From Blastobasis lacticolella (taxonomy: Eukaryota > Arthropoda > Insecta > Lepidoptera > Blastobasidae): a DNA stretch of 64,000 nt. Shown here piece by piece: positions 19,666 through 30,306 of this stretch (position 1 is the first letter of the stretch; the number at the start of each line of letters is the position of its first letter). A program made the translations under genes and the position numbers. Location: positions 14,345,001 to 14,409,000 of the forward strand of contig LR990059.1 in assembly GCA_905147135.1 (NCBI GenBank). Direction: 5' to 3'. Below the pieces are notes generated by a model, which saw nothing but the letters and a program-made list of their open reading frames with translations, had not been told where the DNA came from and made no database searches.

Positions 19666-20439
19666 AAATATATTCAATAGGCTACATTCATAACATAAGT
19701 AACATCCGAAATTCGGGAATATCCAATGTCAATTTTACGAGCAAGTGAACGGTAAGAGAATTTCTTCCGGTAGGTTTATAATATGTATAATACACGCAAA
19801 TTATAATAAAGAAAATCCGTGAAAACCAGTGCGAAGCCGGATCGTGTCGCTAGTAGACGCTATAAAGTCCTACCACAGTAGTTAATACCAAACTCAGTTA
19901 CGGTTCTGTAAAAGGAAGCTCGAGCCTGAACAAGGTTTATCCATATCTGCCATTATGAATACTTTACCCTGGCACTCGGCTCAGAGCTCTCTCAAAGCTA
20001 TTGTACAGACCAGCGTTCGCTTAAACTTGCATAACTCACTTATCACGTTGAACGTCATGGAAGTCTTGACCACTACTATACTTTCCTTGTGGGCCCAATC
20101 CGATTCGTGATTTTGACAAATTTTACACATTATATTATATTAGCTCATGTGGTTCAAAATAGTCAAAAATACCGATCTAAATTTTTTCTAAAATATTACT
20201 GATCTGGGTTCTGCATTTCCTCTCCTAATCTGGGTTCTGCATTGCTTAACGTATAATAAAACTTTACCAAATATTTACCAATAAAACATGTATTTTGTAA
20301 ACCTACTTTCATGTTAAACCACATTTCGTATACTTAGCCTAAACGGAACAACCACTACATTTAAATAGGCCTTTAACGTCTTAATGTATATTTTTATCTT
20401 ACCTCACTAAATGTTGGTACCTATAGATACATCACTAGC

Positions 20440-20482
20440 GCATGTGCTTTGCCACTGTGAGGACTAAGATGAGATGCCTCAT
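20440..20482 (-). mobile_element. LINE family E middle fragment
   Basis: CACTGTGAGGACTAAGATGA and GCCTCATGCC match the family E segment seen at 29505 and 47370. It leads directly into a hairpin. Confidence 0.6.
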
Positions 20483-20543
20483 GCCTGTAATTGCGCTGCA
20501 ACAGTGCAAGCGGTGGTTGCATTGTTGCAGCGCAATTACAGGC
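20483..20543. repeat. Near-perfect hairpin, 27-bp arms
   Basis: Arms 20483-20509 and 20517-20543 are reverse complements with one mismatch, separated by GCGGTGG. The left arm continues family E sequence (GCCTGTAATTGCGCTGCAAC), so the right arm looks like an inverted duplicate of it. Confidence 0.9.
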
Positions 20544-21424
20544 ATGCAATTACTCACGCCCGGACTTCTCATCATCATGAAAATTATCCGATCTATTAAA
20601 AAAGCTAGTCCAAGGCGGGAATAAAAACCTTTCATGAGCGTCCCAAACGCCCGTCTGTGCTAGTCCGGGATGTGACTGATTCCAGTATATTGACACGCGG
20701 ATTGGCGGCGACACATTTTTAGAACCAGACGCGTGGAAACTAAAATAATCGCAATGTGGAAACACCTTAAGTCTAATGCTTCCGTGTGGAATTTATTTTA
20801 GTGGGTGTTCTTGTCGATAATATTAAATTGAATTTAAGTGTCAAAGGCATTTGTATGTTGTGACGATAAGATTTCTTTAATATCTAAATATCGATTGTAG
20901 CGAAACAGCTGTTTCGATTGAACGAAATATCTACCGAAAAACTGTAATTCCACGTATCAGATAAATAATTAATTAGCTTAATTTTTAGAATAAATTAATG
21001 CATTTAGTGGATCCGAATAAAGGCTTATTTATTTATTTATTTATGCTGTCGCGCTGAAATAATTATAGGAAATATAATAAAAAAACTGCTCCAGCTATTT
21101 ATTAGAACCTACAATTTATACGTAATATCGGCAATATCCGGCCTATAACAGGGAATGAATCACAACCTGAATTGAATTTGCAAAATTAGACACACAAACA
21201 AGAGGTTGCCCTCGTAAATTATTATTTTAAACAATGCGCCAATGTTGACCTATTTACCGGACGTCCATTGGTCCCGATTCTGTTGTGATTGCGCGGGAAT
21301 GAACGTAAATACCGATCGTTTGGCGTGACACAATATATGGATAATTTGAGGTGATTTTTGAAGATCAATACTACGAGTTAAATAATATAAATAATAAATA
21401 AAAATAAATAAATACGCTTAAACA

Positions 21425-21502
21425 ATTCCCACAGCGCCATCTAGCCCCTATGTTAGTTTGTGTTATGGGTGCAAGATAACTGTTTGAGTACTTATATACT
21501 TT
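21425..21502 (-). mobile_element. SINE-C 3' fragment
   Basis: CACAGCGCCATCTAGCCCCT, GTGTTATGGGTGCAAGATAA and ACTTATATACTTTTAA match the SINE-C body in reverse. Confidence 0.75.
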
Positions 21503-21514
21503 TAACTGGTTGGT

Positions 21515-21770
21515 TCAATGGCCGTGTGGTGTCCGGCAGAGTAGAATAGCACCAACTTCTTACACTCGTGGGTGTCGTACAAGGCGACTAATATTTTCGA
21601 GGCAAAAGACCAAGAGTCTCCGTAGTCTGGAAAATAGGCAGCAGCATTTTCCATTGTTATATTTAAACACTGCGATCTCCAACCCGCCTGCGAAGCGTGG
21701 AGATTATGGCAATTACCTCCCCTTTCATGGGAGAGGTCCTAAGTTGGACTGTTATGGGCTGTGATGATGA
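21515..21770 (+). mobile_element. Repeat B copy
   Basis: It opens with GCCGTGTGGTGTCCGGCAGA and ends GACTGTTATGGGCTGTGATG ATGA. It directly follows a SINE-C fragment. Confidence 0.9.
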
Positions 21771-21844
21771 CGATACTTTTAAATACGGCTCTAGTAAAGG
21801 AAACCGTGGCTTTAAAAAACTATACTAAGCTAACCGACAGAAAA

Positions 21845-22078
21845 AGTCGGACAACCCCACGTCCACCAAGTTCACGTATACTCAAATATTTTCTAAACTA
21901 CTAAACCGATTTTAATGAAATAAAGCTAAGGACCATCTCGATTAAACTGGCTTTCAAATGGAAAACCGCATCCATATCGGTCCATCCATACGGGTACACG
22001 GGCAAAGATAAACAGGTACACACGTCAAACTTATTTACCTCTCTTTTATCAACGGGGGTTAAAAAAGACGAGTGACGA
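21845..22078 (-). repeat. Dispersed repeat T copy
   Basis: CAAATATTTTCTAAACTACT, AAACCGATTTTAATGAAAT, ACCATCTCGATTAAACTGGC and a CGGGGGTTAA end match copies at 49697-49910 and, inverted, 61060-61285. Function unknown. Confidence 0.7.
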
Positions 22079-22435
22079 CACTCTCACGCTCTTTATTATA
22101 TTGTAGCGCAGAATTGATTTGTCTTCTTTTCTCCTCAAAAATACACTACATTCTCTATACTCTCAAGCATATCCAATTTAACGGAATATGAAAAATACTT
22201 CGAAACCCACAAAGAACTTTAATTTCACTGTGGAGACGTAAAGGTCTTTTGTGAATGTTGCAACTGACATCGAGTTGGATAACGCAATATGATATGCAAA
22301 ATTAGAATTGTTTCTGTGCAATTTATTCAGCGCATGTGTGACGCGCTTTTATATTTAGTGATGTTACTGTACTTGTTATTATATCGATAAATTCATTTTG
22401 TGTTTGGTCAAAGCGCTCTTAGTATAACCTAGTAC

Positions 22436-22482
22436 ATCTGGCAGAGTAGAATAGCACCAACCCGTTGCACTCGTAGATGTTG
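22436..22482 (+). mobile_element. Repeat B 5' fragment
   Basis: ATCTGGCAGAGTAGAATAGC then ACCAACCCGTTGCACTCG; only the first 45 bp remain. Confidence 0.7.
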
Positions 22483-22483
22483 T

Positions 22484-22798
22484 ATGGGTGAGGGAAACAT
22501 CGTGATGAAACCTGCACATTGAGGCGATTGAATGTTTAACCATGATCTAATCTGGTCAGGTTCCTCTATTAACAGGGTCACGGAGGTCACTCCACTGTAA
22601 ATACCTGATTTGCCAATTCCTGGATCATGATCAAGTCAAGCTCTGGGTCCTCGCGTGCGAAAGCACAACCGGGTTATTAAGGCGCCATCCTGATTGGCAA
22701 CGGTCGTGCAACAGGCGGTTTCGAGGTCTCCTATTGGTCAGCAACGTTCGTCGTACGACCGTCGCCAATTAGGACAGCGCCTTAGGCCAAGATGATTT
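22484..22798 (+). mobile_element. SINE-A copy, interrupted by MITE-3
   Basis: TGAGGGAAACATCGTGATGA through TCCTGGATCATGATCAAG to AGCACAACCGGGTTATTA, then the MITE, then GGCCAAGATGATTTT completes the SINE 3' end. The head is absent. Confidence 0.88.
22680..22782. mobile_element. MITE-3, about 103 bp
   Basis: Terminal inverted repeats: left AGGCGCCATCCTGATTGGCA, right (reverse complement) AGGCGCTGTCCTAATTGGCG, both continuing into CGGTCGT. TA (or TTA) flanks each end within the interrupted SINE-A. A related partial copy is at 32730-32805. Confidence 0.8.
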
Positions 22799-22894
22799 TG
22801 ACTAGAAGGCACTCCTAAAGAGTAGCAAGGTCGTTGGACTACTGAAGTTCGATTAACGTCAAAAAACGAAAAGGTCTCCCACCCCGTTTCCGGT

Positions 22895-22942
22895 CATTGT
22901 GAGCATTGCTTAACGAACAAACGTTAAGCAATGCTCACAATG
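22895..22942. repeat. Perfect hairpin, 21-bp arms
   Basis: Arms 22895-22915 and 22922-22942 are exact reverse complements around a 6-nt loop (AACAAA). The hairpin sits inside repeat R (ACCCATCC...GCTTAAC...CTCGC.GGACGCTGCCAC), whose other copies (25265-25340, 39965-40050) have only one arm. Confidence 0.95.
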
Positions 22943-23159
22943 TGTCGGTCTCGCAAGGACGCTGCCACAGGACCAGTCCCACTGCCTAAGGTATAAGGGA
23001 CGTAGAGATAAATAATTTGCCGGTATCCCAGATTTCTTCGCTATATTGTGCACTAGAGTCGCCTCGCCTTATTTTGGAAGCGTATCCAATCCTCACTACA
23101 CTGCTATCTACTATAGCTGGTTGTCCGCACACAGAAGCGGGAATCGAAAATGACAAGTA

Positions 23160-23300
23160 TCTTATTATAATTTTATTTATTTATTTAATTATATATTATT
23201 TATTTTATTTAACAATTTATTGCACACAATATAAAGTATACAGAAATTACAAAATTAAAGACGACACAACAGGCACTGCTAATTTTAGCATTGACGAATT
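23160..23300 (-). mobile_element. LINE 3' end, inverted, (AAATA)n tail
   Basis: TTTATTTATTTAATTATATA then AACAATTTATTGCACACAAT is the antisense of a LINE 3' terminus with a GTGTGCAATAAA-type ending. Similar wording is at 56757-56810. Confidence 0.5.
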
Positions 23301-23302
23301 AA

Positions 23303-23334
23303 AATTACGCTATTATTAAAATAATAGCGTAATT
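23303..23334. repeat. Perfect 15-bp palindrome
   Basis: Arms 23303-23317 and 23320-23334 match exactly around AA. AT-rich; it lies at the edge of the inverted LINE tail. Confidence 0.85.
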
Positions 23335-23339
23335 ATGTA

Positions 23340-24140
23340 TTAAATATTTAACACTTTGTGTTGTGATTTCATGATGGAATTCCATAATTATGAATTAAAT
23401 CATATTTTTTTCACTTTATTTTGCAATTTTTTTAAATTACAACCGTTTTAAATCAGGCAAGATGCAAATGTACAAAAGGTGATTTAATTCATAATTATCT
23501 ATTATATAAATTGTATAAACTTTAAATTTAATTTATTATATTTTATTTATACTAGAAATTGCATTTTGAGAAATTTTTATTCATGGGTTTTTGCTTGAAA
23601 ATTGGGTATGGGAATATCTCTATTGATTTACTGATTGAAATAAGAGCTGTTGCAGCTATGTGTTTACAGCTTTCTTAACAACATACGTATGATTTTCTGA
23701 AGTCGTTGTCCAAACGCATCACATCCACACCTCAAACAGTTCCGCAAATCAAACAACAACAGGATGAATTATTCAAAAACGCTAACTCCGACATAACTCA
23801 TGAATAAAGCTACTAGCGGGTTAGCCGTAACATTTTATGACGTCATAACACATCCGTGTTAGCTCAGGGGAAATTAGATGTACGTTACTGCCTGTTACCG
23901 CTTAGCATCGTTAGTTTGGAATTTAATCGCCTAGCACTAGTGACGTGGCCGTTTTAATTTAGATTTCAGTGCTGCGATGGTTTTTTCGTACCACTAAAAA
24001 GACCCTGATCGCCTGATGGTTGGCAGTTATCGTCAGCTATGGACTATGGACTATGAAGGTATCAATAGTGTGCGTTTCTTATTAGAATATGGCCCAAGAA
24101 GCGATGGTTTGACATTGTTGAGAACGATATGCGTGTCAGC
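23340..24140. other. AT-rich unassigned sequence
   Basis: No domain, RNA or confident repeat is seen. TCGTGCAAT-poor, low-complexity T-rich runs occupy the first 250 bp. Confidence 0.4.
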
Positions 24141-24149
24141 AAACAAACC

Positions 24150-24268
24150 ACCAAGGATGCCGAAGACCGAGCGTAGTGGACCAAGAAGATGGCAGATCCC
24201 GACCCCGGACCCACGCGGCCCTCGCGTGTCACGCAAGAGCAAAACCAGGTTTGATGATGATAATGATG
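24150..24268 (+). pseudogene. RTE-type LINE 3' end remnant
   Basis: CCGAAGACCGAGCGTAGTGG, CCAAGAAGATGGCAGATCCC and GAGCAAAACCAGGTTTGATG parallel the + strand LINE end at 47630-47735 (VEDR.KW.K..DP). The tail is GATGATGATAATGATGA. Confidence 0.65.
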
Positions 24269-24419
24269 ACTTTTCATATTCCATATCCATTTTCATGTCA
24301 TCGATCATTTGTTAGCTAGAACTACCGATGTGATGCGATGTGCATGTAAATTTGTACAGTTATTGTAGAATCGGCAGCGTCCAAAAAAACTTTACTAAAA
24401 TCCACCCAAGCTCGAAATC

Positions 24420-24555
24420 GAACTCGACTTTCCTCCAAAACGGACGCCATGTTGATTTATCGATAAATATCGTTCACATCACTAGTACAGCCGCCTGCGA
24501 CGTACGTGAGCCAACAAACGCCCGACGTTTCGCCGTAGACGTGATCTAACATTGT
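24420..24555. promoter_or_regulatory. GC-rich patch with TATCGATA site
   Basis: TTTATCGATAAATATCG at about 24456-24472 contains an exact DRE core, preceded by GGACGCCATGTTG and followed by CpG-rich CGACGTACGTGAGCC. A regulatory role is inferred only. Confidence 0.25.
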
Positions 24556-24929
24556 AGAGGATTTCGTTCGACAAAAGTGCGCTCCGAATTCCTTACAGCG
24601 TGCTACAGATTGTACTTTTGGTACACACTTCGACACAGGCTACCTCACCTACTATAGTTCTTATACCGATCGCTGTAAGAGCTAAAATCGAACTGCGTGT
24701 GAGACTTGATGTGCGGCCGTGTTGAGCTCCATAGTTGAAAGGTATGCGAGTGCATTGTCCATTTTCATTCTGCTTTCTTCAAGCGATTCAAAGTGTTGCA
24801 GATTTGTATTCAGGATTCTCGATTCGGACTGTTCTGTAATTGTTGCAGAAGTACTGTGTGGGAATCTGAAAACATTACTGATATGTACAACAAAGTTTAA
24901 AATGTTAACACCCCTATTTACCGTTACGG

Positions 24930-25165
24930 GGTGCCTATCGGAACTCTAACTATCCTACGCACACTAAGGTTGTGGAATGAACTACCTGAAGAGGTTTTCC
25001 CTGGAGAAGACAACATTCATGAGTTCATCAAGAAAGGAGTGAAAAGGTTTTTACGGGTTCGGCAACACGTGGTTGATGCCCCTGGTATTGCAAACGTCCT
25101 TTGGCAGCGGTAACTGCTTTCCATCAGGCAGGTCATAACCTTGTTTGCCACATTAGTGGTATAAA
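24930..25165 (+). pseudogene. Jockey/CR1-like LINE C-terminus and 3' UTR
   Basis: Encodes RTLRLWNELPEEVFPGEDNI followed by HEFIKKGVKRFL, the conserved last ~40 residues of a moth LINE reverse transcriptase. The 3' UTR then reads GGCAGCGGTAACTGCTTTCC, GCCACATTAGTGGTATAAAA. A closely related longer copy is at 49910-50362. Confidence 0.8.
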
Positions 25166-25264
25166 AAAAAGTCACAGCGTCCCCTGCAGAAGACGTTAGT
25201 CGAGCTCGTTTCGCAAACGTACTAGAAGGCACAGGTGTGAGAACAAGACTAGTTGCTGGTCACT

Positions 25265-25345
25265 GAGGTACAAAACGGTCACCCATCCAGTTACCATGCT
25301 TAACTTTAGTTATAAATTTTGCAAGCACGCTGCCACTAAACCAGG
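25265..25345 (+). repeat. Repeat R copy
   Basis: AAAACGGTCACCCATCCAGT, then CATGCTTAACTTTAGTTATA and CACGCTGCCACTAAACCAGG. Other copies: 22858-22975, 27870-27930, 39965-40050. Confidence 0.6.
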
Positions 25346-25431
25346 ATCACTTGAACTGATATTACTGATCATTTCGCTACCTAAGAAACGACTATCACCG
25401 TGCGCTACGGTATTATGCTACAGACAACATT

Positions 25432-25541
25432 TTGTCGGCCCCGTTCACGTGTTCCAGGTACTACTACTACTCGTTTACGGTAAGGGAAACTCGCTTGTTG
25501 AATGATCTGCCGAGGAAGATCCTGCGGTCTGAGTCATTCAT
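25432..25541 (+). pseudogene. LINE C-terminal fragment (FTVRxxRLLNDLP)
   Basis: Encodes SFTVRETRLLNDLPRKILRS followed by ESF, the C-terminal RLWN.LP region of a Jockey-like LINE. It is cut off by the SINE-A copy that follows. Confidence 0.6.
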
Positions 25542-25765
25542 ATTGGCGTTAATATCCCGGTTGTGCTCTCGCGCACGAGGACCCGGGATCAGTCTTGACC
25601 ATGATCCAGGATTGGGCAGATCAGATAATTACAGTGAAGCGACTACCATCTGACGCCCGTGACCAGGGGAATCTGACCAGATTGGATCATGGTTACACAT
25701 TCAGTTGACTGAATATGCAGGTTTCATAACGTCCTTCACCGTAAGAGCATCGGTAAGCATTGGCG
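25542..25765 (-). mobile_element. SINE-A copy, reverse
   Basis: TTGGCGTTAATATCCCGGTT, CTTGACCATGATCCAGGATT, GAATCTGACCAGATTGGATC and AGAGCATCGGTAAGCATT; no tRNA-like head. Confidence 0.88.
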
Positions 25766-25769
25766 TGAT

Positions 25770-26610
25770 AGTATATTAAAGTACAGTATAATGGACACAA
25801 TGGTCATAGATTATATACAAAGAGAAGGACCTTAATCTGGATTAAAATCGTGATAGATAATATTAAATTAATCCCAGATATAATCTAAAGAGACAACCAC
25901 ACAGAGGCGATAAAGCGGTCGTGTTCCGGTCCGGTATTAATTACTAATGTTTGAGTTCTCATGGATCCTGACACACAAAGAGCGTGTTTATAAATATGAG
26001 AAAACCATTAAGTGTGAGATATGAAGGGGACAGCCATATCGTCTTTCACATTCAGGATTCTTTTCAGCTCAGGTATGCGCCGCGTATGTACAGATCGCTA
26101 TAGATCCGCTCACAAGCTGCCCCACGGCTGCAGTTAATAGTCCACGGGCACGTATTGTTTAAAAATGTTCACTTGTCACACAGCAAGTACGATTCGGGAG
26201 TGATTTATCAAGATGTCTGATTGGCGCTACCGCACTGCTATCCTCCTGCGGTATATGTGTATGGCAAGCCAGGCGCTCTCGCTTTTCGCCGTACCGCACC
26301 CCAATCGCTTTGCCGCGTTCTCGCCTATGTGTGGCTCGTTCTTTATATTCACATTTGAATGGCCATTAAGTAGGCGATTCTTCTTCATTCTAACTTTCAT
26401 TCATTCTTTATATAAAAAATCGCAGTAGGTACAACGTTTTTAAAAAAAAGCGCGGCTGGCCGGTGTTACAGCTTAGCGCGCGGACGTGTTGTACTAGGTA
26501 CCTATGCTTGCGCGCCGGACGCTTGAGTATTTAAATACATTCTTATACCGATAACTAACAATATGTCTTGTTGACCAAGGTCTTTTGCCAGGGGCCTTGC
26601 CCAAACAATA
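25770..26610. other. Unassigned, locally GC-rich sequence
   Basis: GC-rich patches near 26240-26330 and 26450-26520 (CGCGGCTGGCCGG, GCTTGCGCGCCGGACGC) stand out, but no coding pattern is convincing. Confidence 0.35.
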
Positions 26611-26639
26611 CATTTTCGGATCGAAGGCACTTTGTTACA

Positions 26640-26770
26640 ACATACTTTATTTTATTTTATTTGGAAGACCAACAGCTATCCAACAACATAATAATAACAA
26701 TCTTACAAACAGAAAGCCAATTACAGGTCTTCGCTGATAGAACTTACTTACTTATACACATAACGTCTCG
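26640..26770 (-). mobile_element. LINE 3' end, inverted, (AAATA)n tail
   Basis: ACTTTATTTTATTTTATTTG then GAAGACCAACAGCTATCCAA; a similar end (GGATATCCAACAGCAATTTT) lies at 54280-54330. Confidence 0.5.
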
Positions 26771-27144
26771 CCCTTGTTTCTAACGAGCCTGAGCCTAACC
26801 AAGCGCGGATCCAGCATTGTGGGCACGATAGGCATGCCCACAACCCTAATTGAGGGCCAAGGCTAACGTTGTATAGAAAAGTTGATTTTCTTATCATTAC
26901 TCCCAGCTTTTAAGTGCCAAAATACCAAAAATGTTAGACATGCACTTAGCTGATTTTTAGGTGATCATACTTACAACCTTTTTTAGAGGCTGGATTCGCG
27001 CCTGAGCCTAACGCTCTTTTCAACAATAGATATAGTGATTCAAAAGCAAGGTTTATACGCAAGGAAAAAAGGGTAAATAAGGATACGGTAGGTGTACGCG
27101 AATGAAGTCGCGCCGGTTCCACAAGTAATATATTATATATTTTT

Positions 27145-27178
27145 GGCGAGTTACCTATACAGGTATAGGTAACTCGCC
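27145..27178. repeat. Perfect 16-bp palindrome
   Basis: GGCGAGTTACCTATAC and its exact reverse complement are separated by AG. This is a strong cruciform or hairpin candidate. Confidence 0.93.
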
Positions 27179-27589
27179 AGGCTGATAGCAGGATATCATC
27201 ACTCCGCTATTTGCAACAACCGTGAGACCCATTGAAACCCAAGCATTTAGTATCTTACTAAATAAACGACAAAGCCGCAACAATAAAATTCACTATATTC
27301 TCAAACGTATAACACGGATAGGTAACTTACTAAGTTGGGGCAACCCTCCTGTGGCGTGGTCCGGTGCCAATTAAATAAGTTGAAACTTGTCCAGAACTGT
27401 TATGGTCACTACGGTCCTTCGGGATCTAACTTGTTACAACTTAGATTAACTTTGAACTTCTTAATGACAATTGATTTTTGAAACCAAGCTGCGGGTCTTC
27501 GTTTATTATGGTGAGGTTTAAAGGGTTAAGGTAGAGATCTAGTGAATTAATTGGTAAAGATGAATACAATGCGTGTTTTTCATAGCTCC

Positions 27590-27790
27590 TAGTCGCAGTG
27601 TTTCCTTGGGACTATGACACGGGATTGTTCAACAGATATTTTAAAGGTTTCCTTAGAGGTGGGCAACGCACTAGTAGCGTCCCTGGTGTTGCTGATGTCA
27701 ATAGACGGCCGTGACCAATTTCCATCAGGTGGCCCGCTTGCCTGCTGTCTGTCTATATATAATATAGCCACGGTCACAAGAAACCAACTG
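27590..27790 (+). mobile_element. LINE 3' end, family D
   Basis: CGCAGTGTTTCCTTGGGACT, GGTGTTGCTGATGTCAATAG and CCATCAGGTGGCCCGCTTGC lead to a TATATATAATAT end. The same family lies in reverse at 29090, 36305, 48520, 63255 and 63391. Confidence 0.75.
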
Positions 27791-27984
27791 GCTCCCGAGA
27801 CTGTTCAACGTGTCTCAGGGTCCTCAGCGGAAAATCTAAGTCAACCTTGCTTTGCCAACCATATTAAAAGTACGGTTACCCATCCATTTATCGATCTGGC
27901 AAGTACATTGCCGCTGAACCAATTTCGCTACCGATTGCGTGCTTTTTCGTGATTTAAATGCAGTTATATTTTTTAATAAAATAA

Positions 27985-28290
27985 GGATATATTAGGATGC
28001 TGTTGGGGCTTCGGAGGCACTGTAGTGCATCGGGCATGTTTGCGGCATCAAGGACGGATGGTTTTCACGCTATCATGCGAAAAACGGTTGCGTCAATCCT
28101 GAGGGCCTATCGGCTATCTCAGTGGACAACTGAATTTGACATAAAAAAATCTGACACTACTCTAATTTGGTAGATGCTATTGGCAGTTTTCAACGTAGAT
28201 GACGTGGTGTCGAATTATCTAGTGTCAAATACAGTTGTCAACTGAGTTAGCCAATATCCCCGCAGGAGCGTGTCCGGGGAGCCATAAAAG
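27985..28290 (+). pseudogene. R1/CR1-like LINE RT C-terminal remnant, interrupted by MITE-4
   Basis: Encodes RMLLGLRRHCSASGMFAASR followed by TDGFHAIMRKTVASILR, the Cys/His-type C-terminal region of clade I/R1-like LINE reverse transcriptases, with MRK..AS diagnostic. The frame is then broken by a 145-bp TIR element, after which CCGCAGGAGCGTGTCCGG continues. Confidence 0.65.
28110..28254. mobile_element. MITE-4, 145 bp, TA-flanked
   Basis: Left TCGGCTATCTCAGTGGACAA; right end in reverse complement TTGGCTAACTCAGTTGACAA; both continue CTG.ATTTGACA, giving TIRs of about 32 bp. TA at 28108-28109 and 28255-28256. Inserted in a LINE remnant. Confidence 0.88.
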
Positions 28291-28369
28291 TCTCTTAAAT
28301 ATGTGAGAAAATAGACTGGACTGTTCCATGATCCAACATTGGCTTAAACTCCTTGTTGCATCTGCATTT

Positions 28370-29060
28370 GACATTTTATTTGAATTTTGAATTTATTTTT
28401 GATTATGACATTGTGATGATTTTATGTATTGAATGTTTAATTATGTACCTACTTGATTGATTTTACCAATAACAATAGTAATTTTAGTAACACAATATGG
28501 ACTGTTAAAAATGTTATTTAAATTGGTCTGAAATAAATGATTAATAATAGTAAATCAATTTATTACGCAAAGTTTAGGACAATACTGAAAAATAGAAATC
28601 GAGAAAGTAAGAAAAGACATTACGACTCGACTAAGTAGCAACATTGAAGCACTGAGAAAAATATAATAAAAAGATGCTACATAAAAAGTAGCATAATATT
28701 TTTGTTCTAAGTCTAAGTACCTATTCCTCTTGCCGTTACACAATTTCTCACTAGAAGCTATATCGAAATAGTCAAGCCAAATATTCTCGTGCAGAACTCT
28801 AAACCGAAGCAATATTGGTATGAAAGGATTTAGTTCGCTCTTAGTCATTTTATTTTCTTCCCACATTCCCCAATGTATTTCCATTTCATGCATATAAATT
28901 CTTCAAAGTTCGTACCAAGAGTTCTAAACCAAAAGAGATTTCAGATAATCTTTATGTAGGTAGCTACCTCCAGTTTCCCACATTGCGTTTGAATAAGATT
29001 TGTGGGCTGCGATGTCTATCGTGAATCAGGGTGTCACCTGCAAATTTTTATTTAATGTCT
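28370..29060. other. AT-rich sequence, no gene
   Basis: A 112-codon reverse frame (28555-28893) has no domain and is AT-biased. Nothing else is recognisable. Confidence 0.45.
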
Positions 29061-29084
29061 TAAGAAATGGGGTTTTCAGTTTTG

Positions 29085-29310
29085 ATAATGTTTTTTTTTT
29101 TATGTTATTCGGCAGACAAACAGGCAAGCGGGCCACCTGATGGAAAGTCTATGGACATCAGCAACACCAGGGGAGTCACTGATGCGTTGCCCGTCTCTGA
29201 AGAGACCTCTAATATACCTCTTGAACGATCCCATGTCATAGTCCAAAGGAAACACTGTGGCTGGGAGCTCATTCCACATCCGAATCGTACGAGCGAGAAA
29301 CGTTAAGTTA
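29085..29310 (-). mobile_element. LINE 3' end, family D
   Basis: TTTTTTTTTTTATGTTATTC (antisense poly(A)), GGGCCACCTGATGGAAAGTC, GACATCAGCAACACCAGGGG, CTTGAACGATCCCATGTCAT and CACATCCGAATCGTACGAGC. Confidence 0.8.
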
Positions 29311-29439
29311 CAATACTCAATAATAGATATTAATAGCGTCTTAATAGCTAACTCACTCCATTAGTCTCCTCTATAACATTGATAATCAAACTATAAGATT
29401 CATATTTTTATTTATAAATAATAAAACCGACCGTATCTG

Positions 29440-29670
29440 TCGCCCATAACTATTCAGGCGTTTAGGTTTCAAGTTATAAAAATGCAGAACCGCAGGTGTG
29501 TTGTCACTGTGAGGACTAAGATGAAATGCCTGTGATTGCCCTAGATATCTTTTCCTTCTAACCGGAACACAAAAATGCAAGCATTATTCGGGCCATCAAT
29601 AAGGCGGTGGTACTCAGCCAGGCGGACACCTCAGGCTTGACAGAGCTCTACAACCTGATAAATGTTTTCT
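29440..29670 (-). mobile_element. LINE family E fragment
   Basis: AAATGCAGAACCGCAGGTGT, CACTGTGAGGACTAAGATGA, ACCGGAACACAAAAATGCAA and GGTGGTACTCAGCCAGGCGG. The same order is seen at 55975-56125. Confidence 0.7.
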
Positions 29671-29719
29671 TCTACTAATGCATACATTATTAAAAATAAA
29701 GAGCGTATACGTCGTATTT

Positions 29720-30012
29720 GAAACAATGTTATTCGCTGGCTATATCCATATTTAATAAAATTCCTCTAGCAATTAAAGAACAGCCTATTCACAAATTAAA
29801 AAAGTACTTGCATAAATGACTATTGGAGTACCTTTACTCTGTCACGGAATTTTTAGAGTTTTAGAAGAAGAAGGGCACTGGAAAGAGAAGGAATCAATTT
29901 GCATGCCTGTTAATACTGGCTGAACATGTGCGAGCCACTGTGTGATGATTATTTTAAATCCTATTATTGTGACTATGTTTTAAGCAAATAAATATATTCT
30001 ATTCTATTCGAA
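29720..30012 (+). pseudogene. LINE RT C-terminal remnant and 3' UTR with (TTCTA)n tail
   Basis: Fragments NKIPLAIKEQPIHKLKKYLH fit the C-terminal IYNKLP...FK..LK pattern of the LINE on the reverse strand at 51155-52193. The 3' end AAATAAATATATTCTATTCT with TTCTA units matches that element's tail. Confidence 0.65.
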
Positions 30013-30306
30013 GATTTAAGTTCCTCTTACTAATAACCGACATGAACAAAAAAATGTTGCACGCTTTAATTTTACCACATCACATCCCTAGTTTTCCGGA
30101 TTTTGTTACGCTACTTTCTTTGTAAAGTAGGTAAGCTTTACTCGGTCTTCCGGACCAGAGACGTCAATTCGATTGCATTTGCATATTTTTCGAGTTTTGT
30201 TGTTTCAAAGTTTATTTTATCAGTAAGAGCTTAAGTGTCAATGGAGGGTTGATTTGTAATATTAGATACTTGCGTTTTTTTGTACGTTGTTCCATCTTTC
30301 TTTTTA

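Noticed and set aside
27614..27952. 112-codon frame
   Set aside because: It is a LINE family D 3' end followed by repeat R, both non-coding.
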